This document shows positions 1 through 6,799 of a stretch of 23,159 nt of DNA, one piece after another. The DNA comes from Patescibacteria group bacterium (GTDB taxonomy: Bacteria; Patescibacteriota; Saccharimonadia; Saccharimonadales; Saccharimonadaceae): NCBI GenBank assembly GCA_030917245.1, contig JAUPVA010000007.1, forward strand, positions 1-23,159. Reading direction: 5' to 3'. The notes beneath the pieces were generated by a model that had not been told where the DNA came from, made no database searches, and saw nothing but the letters and a program-made list of their open reading frames with translations. Position 1 is the first letter of the stretch, and each line of letters begins with the position of its first letter. Made by a program: the position numbers and the translations under genes.

Positions 1-1298
1 CCTACGGTACCGTTGGCACATGGACGAATACCACCGCGAGCCTACCAGCAGACCGTACATGGGGATCGCTCAAAGCAGCCGGCGGAACGCTGTATTACAT
101 AGGAGGGCAAAGCGATACTGCCACAGACAGACGCACTGAAGTATATTACGGCACTCCATCAGGCAGCAACATAACCAGTTGGGCGACAGCCTCAAATGGA
201 TTACCCGCCGCGCGGTCAAATTTTGGCGCAACCGTATGGAACGACCGACTCTATGTCGTTGGCGGTCAAGGCACTGGTACCGGCTGTACCACAGGAGTAT
301 GTAATACGATATATGTCAGCCCTCAGTTATCCAGCGGTGGCAACATCACCACGGCGTGGTCCAGTAGTAGCACGCCGTTCAACGTCGCCCGCAGCGGTAC
401 GGTTGCGGTGGCATATGCTAATAACCTGTATTTATTCGGCGGATTTGACGGCACCAACTATCTGAGTGATACGCAATTTGCACAAATTAACGGCACAAAT
501 GGAAACGTCGGTTCATGGTCGAACTCGGCAAGTATGCCACAGCCGCTAGCTCAAGGAGACGGCTTTGCTGCCAATGGCTACGTTTACGTTATCGGTGGAC
601 GGTCTGCGGCATCAGTTTGTGACCCTATCACACTCATTGCACCAATCAGCGCCAATACAACCATTTCTACCGGCAATAATCCGACCGGTATTGGCGCATG
701 GTACGAAACCAATCAGCGCTATGGCGGAGCCAGATATGGCAACGGAGTCGCGTATCATGACGGCAAAGCCTATGTTATGGGCGGAGGATGTGGAACGACA
801 CTGTCGTACGCCTCCCCAGTTACCCAGCAAACCGCGTTACTTTCTCAGCCACAGGTTGCCAAATACTCGATTATGATCGATACCGATTCGGATGTCTTCC
901 CTACGAATTGGCTGCTCAATGGTGTCGACAACTCTATCGGTGCGCGGTGGCAACTGAAGTACCGCAGCATGACCAATCCCACCACCTTATGCACAACGCC
1001 CGCCATGACTACCTGGGGACAGGAAACATATTTCGGTAACGTGACCCTAGGCCAGCCGGGTGTCTATACGCCGCGCAGCAGCAGCGGTGCATCGACTAAC
1101 TGTGCACGCTATTATTATTTCAACGTCGGAGTCGACAGCTCACAGGCGTTCGGCTACCCTGACGATGTATCTCGTGGGCCGACGATTACCGATTTAACGC
1201 TCCAGTTCACCGCCGATCCTGCGAAGCGATTGATGCATGGTCGCACATTCACAGGTGGTCTTCAGCAACCGATTGATACACCGTACTATGCGTTCTAA
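1..1298 (+). CDS. Kelch/beta-propeller surface protein, C-terminal part (5' end outside window)
   Basis: The reading frame is open from the window edge (first full codon at 3) to TAA at 1296-1298, so only the C-terminal 431 or so residues are present. Several blades are visible as recurring hydrophobic strands followed by a di-glycine: LYYIGGQ, LYVVGGQ, LYLFGGF, VYVIGGR and AYVMGGG. Between them lie Gly/Ser/Thr/Asn-rich loops with a W about 20 residues later, which is the kelch-repeat layout. After the last blade comes a non-repeat segment of about 150 residues with paired cysteines and many Tyr, perhaps a surface or adhesion module. No catalytic motif was recognised. It probably acts outside the cell in carbohydrate or protein binding; the partner is unknown. 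Its stop overlaps the ATG of the next gene, so the two are probably co-transcribed and translationally coupled. Confidence 0.8.
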   Translation, partial: YGTVGTWTNTTASLPADRTWGSLKAAGGTLYYIGGQSDTATDRRTEVYYGTPSGSNITSWATASNGLPAARSNFGATVWNDRLYVVGGQGTGTGCTTGVCNTIYVSPQLSSGGNITTAWSSSSTPFNVARSGTVAVAYANNLYLFGGFDGTNYLSDTQFAQINGTNGNVGSWSNSASMPQPLAQGDGFAANGYVYVIGGRSAASVCDPITLIAPISANTTISTGNNPTGIGAWYETNQRYGGARYGNGVAYHDGKAYVMGGGCGTTLSYASPVTQQTALLSQPQVAKYSIMIDTDSDVFPTNWLLNGVDNSIGARWQLKYRSMTNPTTLCTTPAMTTWGQETYFGNVTLGQPGVYTPRSSSGASTNCARYYYFNVGVDSSQAFGYPDDVSRGPTITDLTLQFTADPAKRLMHGRTFTGGLQQPIDTPYYAF

Positions 1299-1866
1299 TC
1301 AACCGATTCATCGCCCTGCTTCTTTTTACCGCGACCGACGGCTTGTCGTACTTTGTTGTGTGTCAATTATTATTGGCGCAGCAACTCCGCTGATATTTGG
1401 ACGTGACGCATCGCAGTCGGCAGTATCCACGAAAGATGCTGATCAGGGCGAGCCAGACCAGCCAGTAGTGGCTGGAGAGCTCAAAAAAGGAACTCCGCAG
1501 TTCGAAACCTTGATCCCGGAAGATTCGAAGATAGAGGATTACGGTGGCTGGACCCGAGTCAGCCCACCCAATCGAGATCCCGTATTCGCTTATGTCGATC
1601 GCATCGGGTCAACGCCGATCAATGTCTCCCAGCAACAATTGCCCCAGGATTTTAAGAGCGAACCTGACGATCAGGTCAAAGATCTAGCACTTGGTTACGG
1701 TGCCTCAAAAACGCTTTCGGTGGACAAGACGACCGTCTACGTCGGTACGTCTGCCAAAGGGCCGCAATCTGTTATTTTTCGTAAAGGCGATCTACTCGTA
1801 CTCATCAAAGCCAGCGCCGCCGTTGCCGACGACGCATGGATTACCTACATTCGATCTCTCCGCTGA
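1288..1866 (+). CDS. Membrane-anchored hypothetical protein
   Basis: 192 aa. I chose the ATG at 1288 because it overlaps the stop of the kelch gene (1296-1298), a typical coupled start. A start further upstream would only read through the kelch coding region. The N-terminus has a short basic stretch (Arg/His) and then one hydrophobic helix at about residues 18-36 ending near the sequence FGRDAS, which suggests a signal anchor. The rest is a hydrophilic, probably extracytoplasmic domain of mixed alpha/beta character with no cysteine pair and no motif I recognise. Its C-terminal half (DLLVLIKASA, WITYIRSL) resembles a small beta-sandwich. Coupling to the kelch gene suggests the products work together at the cell surface. 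Function unknown. Confidence 0.7.
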   Translation: MRSNQPIHRPASFYRDRRLVVLCCVSIIIGAATPLIFGRDASQSAVSTKDADQGEPDQPVVAGELKKGTPQFETLIPEDSKIEDYGGWTRVSPPNRDPVFAYVDRIGSTPINVSQQQLPQDFKSEPDDQVKDLALGYGASKTLSVDKTTVYVGTSAKGPQSVIFRKGDLLVLIKASAAVADDAWITYIRSLR

Positions 1867-1884
1867 CCTAGGCGAAAGCGAGTG

Positions 1885-2442
1885 CTAGTTTATCGAAATT
1901 TCTGCTCGTACAAAAGCGCTGTGTTTCTTGTTTTTGCAGGTTACTTCAGCTGGCCATTTGCCGCTAGGAACATCAGGCCGTACGGTCCAAGCCCAACTAA
2001 CGACTCCGAATTCGTCTGCGATTTTTGGTATTAAACCACTATCGACAGCTGGAATGTCTTTGTACTTCACGACAATAGAACACTCGGCTTCCGGATTTGT
2101 TCGTACGGTTACCGACGCGTTTTCTCCTAGCTTGACCTCTTGCGTCGATGTTTGGACAGCGGCGCCAATAGGAGCATCGGAAGCTACTTTTGTTGGTTTC
2201 ATCAACGGGCGCGTGGACCGCGACGCAAGCGGTTCTGCAGCTTGTGCTGGCTGTTGTCTGCCGATATACCACGTATACACGAGTCCGCCTGTCACTACGA
2301 TAACGGCCAGCACGCTGCATGTCACGCCGATACGTCGTATACTCGCTCGACGTTGCTCCCGCTTCAGCGTCCGCTGAGGCAGCGTATCTGGCGACCTGTC
2401 ACTTCCCGGAACCGAAAATCGTTTTTTGACTTCGAGTGGCAT
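1885..2442 (-). CDS. Single-pass membrane protein with C-terminal Ig-like extracellular domain
   Basis: 185 aa, convergent with the preceding plus-strand gene (18 bp apart). A basic cytoplasmic N-terminus of about 35 residues (KREQRRASIRR) is followed by one transmembrane helix (VTCSVLAVIVVTGGLVYTWYIG) at about 39-60. A Pro/Ala/Ser/Thr-rich linker leads to a beta-rich domain with two cysteines (AECSIVVKY and AEVTCKNK) and a conserved-looking W-A-W. The spacing of about 45 residues between the cysteines and the final strand look like an Ig/FN3-type sandwich. This build (basic tail, one helix, linker, small beta domain) is common among surface proteins of ultra-small bacteria. Specific role unknown. 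It lies 39 bp downstream of the next minus-strand membrane protein and may share its transcript. Confidence 0.7.
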   Translation of the reverse strand: MPLEVKKRFSVPGSDRSPDTLPQRTLKREQRRASIRRIGVTCSVLAVIVVTGGLVYTWYIGRQQPAQAAEPLASRSTRPLMKPTKVASDAPIGAAVQTSTQEVKLGENASVTVRTNPEAECSIVVKYKDIPAVDSGLIPKIADEFGVVSWAWTVRPDVPSGKWPAEVTCKNKKHSAFVRAEISIN

Positions 2443-2481
2443 ACCTGTACTTATCCGCTGCCGATCAACCCGTTGCCGGAT

Positions 2482-3054
2482 TTATTTATTCTTCTTCTGA
2501 AACTCGGTGATGGTTTTTGACACCGTGCCACCAGGCTTCAAATTCTCAAAGTACAGTACTTGGTCGCGCGGGATAATAATTTCGTCTTCCGGACCGTGAA
2601 TCTCATCACCCATCTTAATCAGTTCGAAGTCCGATGCCGCCTGACTCTCTACCGCCTGTGACGACGCCGATGAACCATCTGATTTCTTTTTTAAATAAAA
2701 CACGTTAGTTAAACGAAAATAATCACTATTGACGACTGATAACTTGCCGAAATAATTCGGGGTGTTGAGAGCATCCCGCAATACGACTACCTGGAACTTT
2801 CCACTATCGATAGCAGGGGCCGCCGTCGTGTACCGATATGCGTTCAACCCAAGTGCTATCAGTAGCCCTATGCCGATAATAAGTCCGATGATAAGCGGCA
2901 ACCGCCGCCTCGGTTTTCGATCTTTTGCTGGCTCGGCCGACCGCTGGGTGCTTGCAGTACTAACAGCCTTAGGCTGCGCAGGTGCGACTGACGGTACGGC
3001 ATGCTCACGACGAGCTTGCGTTGCTCGTGTGTTCCGATTCGACAGATAGTCCAT
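2482..3054 (-). CDS. Single-pass membrane protein, unknown function
   Basis: 190 aa from the ATG at 3054. That start has a good ribosome site (GGGAGAAGG, ending 7 bases before ATG); an ATG 15 codons upstream has none and lies in non-coding-looking sequence. The N-terminal 60 residues are basic and Ala/Pro/Arg-rich (cytoplasmic, disordered). A strong transmembrane helix (LPLIIGLIIGIGLLIALGL) follows, then an extracytoplasmic domain with FQVVVLRDALNTPNYFGKL, which looks like a beta-sandwich that binds or spans the envelope. A Ser-rich insert follows and the C-terminus is Lys-rich. The motif 'NYFGKL..VNSDYFRLTNVFYL' is a recurring one in Saccharibacteria membrane proteins as I remember them. No enzymatic residues seen. 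Likely in one transcription unit with the gene ending at 1885. Confidence 0.7.
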   Translation of the reverse strand: MDYLSNRNTRATQARREHAVPSVAPAQPKAVSTASTQRSAEPAKDRKPRRRLPLIIGLIIGIGLLIALGLNAYRYTTAAPAIDSGKFQVVVLRDALNTPNYFGKLSVVNSDYFRLTNVFYLKKKSDGSSASSQAVESQAASDFELIKMGDEIHGPEDEIIIPRDQVLYFENLKPGGTVSKTITEFQKKNK

Positions 3055-3145
3055 GTGTACGCCTTCTCCCTGTTTTCCCCTATGAATTACCCATAGCATA
3101 CCATAAGAGGAATGCCAGATTCAATCATGGCCCTAGATCATCGCG

Positions 3146-3547
3146 TTACGTACGGTGCGGCTGCGACGACAACCCAACAGGTGCCTTTTGGTTCTCAATC
3201 GCCTCAATAGCCAAAATGATCGACACTTGCAGATAGAGAATGGCGTCTAAAATGCCGATTTGATAGTCCATCATAGACACACACGCTCCCGCCAGCACCA
3301 CCGACGAAACCGCTCCCAGTACAATGCGAAATGGCATCGATCGAGGCGGTCGTGATAACAGTACGGCCAGCAGCGCGCCGACAATGAGCCCCCGTAGCAC
3401 CCCGTGTACCGCTCCGCCCGCGGCAAAACTCATCACAAATCCGTCCGGTTGCATTATGCTCGAGCCCAGCAACCACAGTGCCATCAAAATACTACCGGCA
3501 GTTATCACCTGCTTGCTCGAAATATTTACCTTCTGCTTTACTTCCAT
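3146..3547 (-). CDS. Small four-helix integral membrane protein
   Basis: 133 aa. The ATG at 3547 is preceded, exactly six bases upstream, by a perfect TATAAT (3554-3559), so the mRNA is probably leaderless and starts at the A of this ATG. This is why I prefer it to the in-frame ATG at 3640, which would include the promoter. The protein has four hydrophobic segments: ITAGSILMALWLLGSS, AVHGVLRGLIVGALLAVLLS, IVLGAVSSVVLAGACVSMM and ILDAILYLQVSIILAIEAI. Loops are short and the C-terminus is polar. No known family recognised. A CRP-type box is centred 41.5 bp upstream of the predicted start site and there is no recognisable -35 element. Expression therefore probably depends on the CRP-family regulator encoded at 4114. 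Confidence 0.65.
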   Translation of the reverse strand: MEVKQKVNISSKQVITAGSILMALWLLGSSIMQPDGFVMSFAAGGAVHGVLRGLIVGALLAVLLSRPPRSMPFRIVLGAVSSVVLAGACVSMMDYQIGILDAILYLQVSIILAIEAIENQKAPVGLSSQPHRT

Positions 3548-3559
3548 ACTGCGATTATA
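3548..3559 (-). promoter_or_regulatory. -10 element of a leaderless promoter
   Basis: TATAAT at 3554-3559 (minus strand) is followed by six bases and then the ATG at 3547. This places the transcription start at or next to the start codon. Confidence 0.6.
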
Positions 3560-3580
3560 TCGACTTGCTACCCCTGTAGA

Positions 3581-3596
3581 TGTAATATATGTCACA
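3581..3596. promoter_or_regulatory. CRP-type operator (TGTAA-N6-TCACA)
   Basis: The sequence TGTAATATATGTCACA is, on the minus strand, TGTGA-N6-TTACA. Its centre (3588.5) is 41.5 bp upstream of the predicted start site at 3547, the classical class II activator position. No -35 hexamer is visible at the expected place, as expected for an activator-dependent promoter. Confidence 0.6.
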
Positions 3597-3640
3597 TATT
3601 TTACGAATTGACGAACATCGTTCAAATTATGCATTAACAA

Positions 3641-3670
3641 AGCAAACCGCCGGCTTGGGGCTGCCGGCGG
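3641..3670 (-). terminator. Intrinsic terminator after the 35-aa gene
   Basis: An 8-bp GC-only stem (CCGCCGGC / GCCGGCGG, 3647-3654 and 3663-3670) with an 8-base loop is followed on the minus strand by TTTGCTTTG. It ends the two-gene unit 3982-3691. Confidence 0.7.
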
Positions 3671-3690
3671 AGTCGTAGGGTGTGGGGGTA

Positions 3691-3798
3691 TTAAAGGTAG
3701 ATGTGGGGGTCTTTATTGCGAGCAATATACTGCCGTTCGAAATCTTTCAATAACTTTCGAGCCTTAGCTCTGTCGTCTTTTGAATGAGTCGTACGCAT
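3691..3798 (-). CDS. Very small basic protein (35 aa)
   Basis: An ATG at 3798 with a good Shine-Dalgarno (AGGAG, spacing 5) opens a 35-codon frame ending in TAA at 3691-3693. It is immediately followed by a strong GC-rich terminator. The product (begins MRTTHSKDDRAKARKLL) is strongly charged, predicted as one amphipathic helix with RAKARKLLKDFERQY and an aromatic C-terminus (HIYL). No family recognised. It lies 13 bp after the 56-aa gene, so the two form an operon. This operon has a CRP-type box at -41.5 from its own -10 element, so the pair is probably controlled by the adjacent regulator. Could be a small effector or regulatory peptide; this is a guess from size and context. Confidence 0.6.
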   Translation of the reverse strand: MRTTHSKDDRAKARKLLKDFERQYIARNKDPHIYL

Positions 3799-3811
3799 TA
3801 GAACTCCTCTC

Positions 3812-3982
3812 TTACTTTATCGCCAACTGGATGTAGGGAGCGGCCGAGACATCCATGAGCGTTCGTGGGCTTCGACGGACCTTGTTTTCTGATAATCCAG
3901 AAGTAGTGCCGTTTACCGGCATTTTGCGGTCCAAGAAACGATTAATTCGTGCCGTTAGATCACTTGTACTCATTTTTGTCAT
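3812..3982 (-). CDS. Small basic protein (56 aa), first gene of a two-gene unit
   Basis: The ATG at 3982 follows GGAGGAGGG with a spacing of about 5 bases. A GTG 15 bases upstream overlaps this Shine-Dalgarno and is less likely. The product has a short helical N-terminus (MSTSDLTARINRFLDRKMP), a polar middle with SENKVRRSPRTL, and a hydrophobic tail (AAPYIQLAIK). No transmembrane helix and no family recognised. A TATAGT hexamer at 4014-4019 (minus strand) and a CRP-type box at 4041-4056, centred 41.5 bp from the predicted start site at 4007, make this a divergent partner of the regulator gene at 4114. The downstream 35-aa gene and terminator complete the unit. Confidence 0.6.
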   Translation of the reverse strand: MTKMSTSDLTARINRFLDRKMPVNGTTSGLSENKVRRSPRTLMDVSAAPYIQLAIK

Positions 3983-4040
3983 ATTACCCTCCTCCACAGT
4001 TGGTATGCTACCTACTATAGGCGTAAGCGCAGCAACAGGA

Positions 4041-4056
4041 TGTGACTAGACTTACA
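4041..4056. promoter_or_regulatory. CRP-type operator 1 of the divergent region (TGTGA-N6-TTACA)
   Basis: TGTGACTAGACTTACA matches the CRP consensus at 9 of 10 half-site positions. Its centre (4048.5) is 41.5 bp from the predicted minus-strand start site at 4007, set by TATAGT at 4014-4019. It therefore best serves the small two-gene unit. Confidence 0.6.
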
Positions 4057-4063
4057 AAAATTG

Positions 4064-4079
4064 TGTGATAATTTTCACT
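4064..4079. promoter_or_regulatory. CRP-type operator 2 of the divergent region (TGTGA-N6-TCACT)
   Basis: TGTGATAATTTTCACT matches the consensus at 9 of 10 positions. If the -10 is TATAAG at 4101-4106, the start site is 4113 and the box centre (4071.5) is at -41.5, giving positive autoregulation. If the overlapping TATACT (4096-4101) is used instead, the box sits nearer and could repress. Confidence 0.6.
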
Positions 4080-4095
4080 ATCGTTTAGCCAAAGG

Positions 4096-4106
4096 TATAC
4101 TATAAG
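4096..4106 (+). promoter_or_regulatory. -10 region of the CRP-family regulator gene
   Basis: Two overlapping hexamers, TATACT (4096-4101) and TATAAG (4101-4106), lie 12 and 7 bases before the ATG at 4114. There is no clear -35 and no Shine-Dalgarno, so the mRNA probably starts within a few bases of the ATG. Confidence 0.5.
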
Positions 4107-4113
4107 GTAGTAG

Positions 4114-4776
4114 ATGGAAGATTTTTTGCACGAACTTAAGCCACATGGATCGTTTCGAACCGTTAGCAAAGGTGGGAACGTGCTGTTCCAAGGAGAGATT
4201 CCTCGCAGTGTCATGATGGTGAGAAGTGGTATTATTCGAGCCTACACTATTACTTCGTCTGGCGAAGAGCGCACCGTTTCGCTTCACGGCGATGGTGATC
4301 TCCTTCCTCTTACCTGGGTGCTTGGAGTCACGAGCAACAGCTTATTTTATTATGAAGCCGTTACCGATTGTCGGATCTTCCAAATTTCACGGACATCATT
4401 TAACGACTACCTTGATGCCAAGCCTGAGCGGATGAAGGCAATGCTGCGTCAGACTGCAACTATTTATTCATCGCTATTGCTTCGAATTACCGGCCTCGAA
4501 CAATCCCGAGCCCTAGAAAAGATTGGGTTTACGCTCTATTACCTGCTGTTCACCCGCGGAAAAGAAGTCGAACCTGGTATTTTTAAAATCGATGTTCGAC
4601 TGAGCCATTCCCTGTTTGGATCGCTCGTTGGTCTGACCCGCGAAAGCACTGCAAAAAACATGAAGATGCTGCGTGATAAAGGTATCATTGATTATGCAAG
4701 TTTTACGTACACCGTAAACAAATCGAAGCTCGAAGCTTTCTTAGGCGAAGACGGTTTTCGGGACTTATCAGTCTAA
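4114..4776 (+). CDS. CRP/FNR-family transcriptional regulator
   Basis: 220 aa, the usual CRP length. Residues about 1-115 form the cyclic-nucleotide-type beta-roll (GGNVLFQGEIPRSVMMVRSG; GDGDLLPLTW). A long dimer helix spans about 105-132 and a winged helix-turn-helix about 162-210. The recognition helix reads LTRESTAKNMKML. R176, E177 and K181 occupy the places of the CRP residues that contact TGTGA, unlike FNR. Cysteine clusters for an Fe-S centre are absent (only C86). The roll lacks the classic R-S/T-A phosphate-binding motif, so the ligand may not be cAMP. Six TGTGA-type boxes nearby, two just upstream, make self-control and local regulon control likely. It overlaps the convergent receiver gene by 4 bp. 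Confidence 0.9.
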   Translation: MEDFLHELKPHGSFRTVSKGGNVLFQGEIPRSVMMVRSGIIRAYTITSSGEERTVSLHGDGDLLPLTWVLGVTSNSLFYYEAVTDCRIFQISRTSFNDYLDAKPERMKAMLRQTATIYSSLLLRITGLEQSRALEKIGFTLYYLLFTRGKEVEPGIFKIDVRLSHSLFGSLVGLTRESTAKNMKMLRDKGIIDYASFTYTVNKSKLEAFLGEDGFRDLSV

Positions 4777-5159
4777 TCGTCAGATTCGTGCGAAATATCA
4801 GTAATAATTCGCAGTAGTTCTTTAGGTGCAGCACGCGCTTTGAGTACGTAACGGTGTGCGCCCAGTTCAAATGCTTGATCTACTTCGTTCTGAGCATCGT
4901 AGTTACTAAACACAACAACAATCGCATCGTTCGAAGCCGTGTCATATTCTTTTAAGAAAGCAATTCCGTCCATAACCGGCATTCGTAAGTCCAAAAATAT
5001 GATTTCTGGCTTCAAGCCATTTTTCAACAGTTCAAGTGCCTGTTTTCCGTCATACGCCGAAGAAACCTCGTGGCCATCAGAAGCTATAATCATCTGGTAA
5101 GCTTTGTTGAGATCTTCGTCGTCTTCGACAATAAGGATGTTCATTTTTTTCTTCGTCAT
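4773..5159 (-). CDS. Single-domain response regulator (CheY-like receiver)
   Basis: 128 aa, receiver domain only. The acidic pocket (E12, D13, D14), the phosphoacceptor D57 (in IIFLDLRMP), the switch Ser/Thr in VVFSN and the conserved Lys in YVLKARAAP are all present. No output domain, so it passes phosphate on or acts by protein contact. It is the last gene of the minus-strand signalling cluster, 29 bp after the REC-kinase hybrid. It also has its own TAGAAT (5169-5174) with a CRP-type box 42.5 bp upstream of the start site predicted from it. It can therefore probably be expressed separately from the rest. The ATG at 5159 has almost no leader from that promoter; MTKKKM offers a second ATG five codons in. 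Confidence 0.9.
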   Translation of the reverse strand: MTKKKMNILIVEDDEDLNKAYQMIIASDGHEVSSAYDGKQALELLKNGLKPEIIFLDLRMPVMDGIAFLKEYDTASNDAIVVVFSNYDAQNEVDQAFELGAHRYVLKARAAPKELLRIITDISHESDD

Positions 5160-5168
5160 ACTTTACTG

Positions 5169-5174
5169 ATTCTA
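5169..5174 (-). promoter_or_regulatory. -10 element for the distal receiver gene
   Basis: TAGAAT on the minus strand, placing the start site near 5162, three bases before the ATG at 5159. It lies in the 29-bp gap of the signalling cluster. Confidence 0.45.
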
Positions 5175-5188
5175 CTCTATTAACATTG

Positions 5189-6343
5189 TTATGAGGTGTG
5201 AATTAATTCACTATTTTGCGGAAGGGACTTTGGAAGCACTACCGAAAAAATCGAGCCGTTTGGCGTATTAGGTTGATAATCAATTCGCCCCCCGTGCATA
5301 TCGACAATGCGCTTCGCCCAGTATAAGCCAAGTCCGGTACCTCCTACCTTCGTTGATAGTGGGTTATTAAAACGAGAGAACTTCTCAAATAACCTCGGTA
5401 GGTCGTGTTCATCAATGCCCACCCCTTGATCAATCACCGAGATAGCCACTGCATCTTTGTCGTCAGTCACTTCAACAGATATTGACTCACCTTCATGTGA
5501 ATACTTGCTGGCGTTATTCACAATATTCTCAAGTACCATTCTAATCGCATGAGTATCGAAGTTTGCGGTCGGAAAGGTCTTATTGGGGTAGGCTACCGTA
5601 ATGCTCTGGCTTCTGCTTTGTAACGTACTCCTTTGCTCGTCAATCACCTCATCGATAAGCTCGTTGATTTGTGCTGGCTGCGTATGAAGTTTTAATTTGC
5701 CCGAGTCAACCTGGGCCACCTTCAGCAGGTCGCTGATTATCCGTAATTGTCGTTCGTTACTGCGATACGCTTGCTTAAGCATCGTAAGTTGCTGCTCGGG
5801 AACTTCCCCAGCAAAGCCATCTACTACCATCCCTAAGTACTGCTTAACGCCCGTCGCGGGCGTACGTAGCTGGTGAGAAGCAATCGAAATAAACTCATCT
5901 TTCGCATGATTTAGCTCAAGCAACTGATCAATCCGTTGCTGTTCTATAAATTTACGCTGCATCGCATACGATATAGTGCGAGCTAAGGCAATTTCATCAA
6001 ACGAACCTTTCACCAAATAGTCTGCAGCCGCTAAGCGAAGTGAGCGCCACTCGAGTTCGCTGTCGAGAACTCCGGTCATGAGTATGAACGGTTGTCGGCG
6101 ACGCTCAGGGTGGGCGTACTCAAGTATTTCCATACCCGTCTTACTGCCAAGACGGTAGTCAATTAAATAAGCGTCGTGTGCATTCTCATTAATCTTCTCA
6201 ATCCCCTGCTCGTACGTACTAGCCCATTCAACATGACAGGTGAAATCTTTGATTTTTGAGCAGTACGACTTAATGATCAGCCAATCATCCTCATCATCAT
6301 CGATGACAAGAATTCGAACTTTTCGGAGGTTTCGAGGGTCCAT
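5189..6343 (-). CDS. Receiver-histidine kinase hybrid (REC-HisKA-HATPase), soluble
   Basis: 384 aa, with the receiver at the N-terminus (about 9-128). Acidic pocket D15-D17, phosphoacceptor D62 (in AYLIDYRLG), and K112 in YLVKGSF are present. A short coiled linker leads to the HisKA H-box SIASHQLRTP with H157. The catalytic domain has the N-box (NIVNNASKYS), G1 (DQGVGI), F-box (LFEKFSRF) and G2 (GTGLGL). No transmembrane segment, so it is a cytoplasmic relay kinase whose activity is probably set by phosphorylation of its own receiver. It starts 2 bp after the stop of the upstream receiver gene (6346-6798), in an operon with the sensor kinase. It is the third of four signalling genes, and the likely flow is sensor kinase, receiver, this hybrid, distal receiver. 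Confidence 0.9.
   Translation of the reverse strand: MDPRNLRKVRILVIDDDEDDWLIIKSYCSKIKDFTCHVEWASTYEQGIEKINENAHDAYLIDYRLGSKTGMEILEYAHPERRRQPFILMTGVLDSELEWRSLRLAAADYLVKGSFDEIALARTISYAMQRKFIEQQRIDQLLELNHAKDEFISIASHQLRTPATGVKQYLGMVVDGFAGEVPEQQLTMLKQAYRSNERQLRIISDLLKVAQVDSGKLKLHTQPAQINELIDEVIDEQRSTLQSRSQSITVAYPNKTFPTANFDTHAIRMVLENIVNNASKYSHEGESISVEVTDDKDAVAISVIDQGVGIDEHDLPRLFEKFSRFNNPLSTKVGGTGLGLYWAKRIVDMHGGRIDYQPNTPNGSIFSVVLPKSLPQNSELIHTS
5197..5212. promoter_or_regulatory. CRP-type operator inside the signalling cluster (TGTGA-N6-TCACT)
   Basis: TGTGAATTAATTCACT contains a perfect 14-bp palindrome (GTGAATTAATTCAC). It lies in the last codons of the REC-kinase gene, centred 42.5 bp upstream of the predicted start site of the receiver gene at 5159. 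Confidence 0.6.
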
Positions 6344-6345
6344 AC

Positions 6346-6798
6346 CTATGAGTACTTTGGTAGTTCTACAATTTCAAACCAATAATTACCAAGGGCACGC
6401 ATAACTTCAGTAAGATTATCGAACGTTACCGGCTTTGTAATGAACGAGTTCACACCAAGTTGATAGCTTTTATAAATATCCTCTTCGGCCTTTGAAGTCG
6501 TAAAGACAACGACAGGGATATTCCGTAAATCATCGTCTGATTTAATCTCCTTCAGCGCTTCGCGACCGTCCTTACGCGGCATATTAAGGTCGAGCAATAT
6601 GACCCCAGGTCGAGGAGCATTTTCTGCGTTATAATCTCCACGTCGGTGTAAGTAGTCCATTAACTCCTCGCCGTCACGAACTCGCATGAGTGTATTTAAC
6701 AATCGACTCTCGCCAAGAGCTTTCTTGGTGAGTACGTAATCGTCATCATCGTCATCTGCCATAAGAATTACTATCGGCTTTGCTTCTGCGGTTTCCAT
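6346..6798 (-). CDS. Rcp1-type single-domain response regulator
   Basis: 150 aa. The ATG at 6798 is one base after the stop of the sensor kinase gene. Its Shine-Dalgarno (AAGGAG) lies within the kinase 3' end, so translation is coupled. A start further upstream would run through the kinase coding region in another frame. The run of six Asp (15-20), phosphoacceptor D70 (in VILLDLNMPRKDG), Thr in VVFTTS and Lys in FITKPV mark a functional receiver. An insert between the second helix and strand (LMDYLHRRGDYNAENAPRPG) is typical of the Rcp1 family that partners with phytochrome-like kinases. No output domain. It is probably the direct phosphate acceptor of the adjacent kinase. Confidence 0.9.
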   Translation of the reverse strand: METAEAKPIVILMADDDDDDYVLTKKALGESRLLNTLMRVRDGEELMDYLHRRGDYNAENAPRPGVILLDLNMPRKDGREALKEIKSDDDLRNIPVVVFTTSKAEEDIYKSYQLGVNSFITKPVTFDNLTEVMRALGNYWFEIVELPKYS

Positions 6799-6799
6799 A

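Noticed and set aside
4114-4776. FNR-type oxygen sensor
   Set aside because: Only one cysteine, no Fe-S ligand cluster, and the recognition helix fits TGTGA and not TTGAT.
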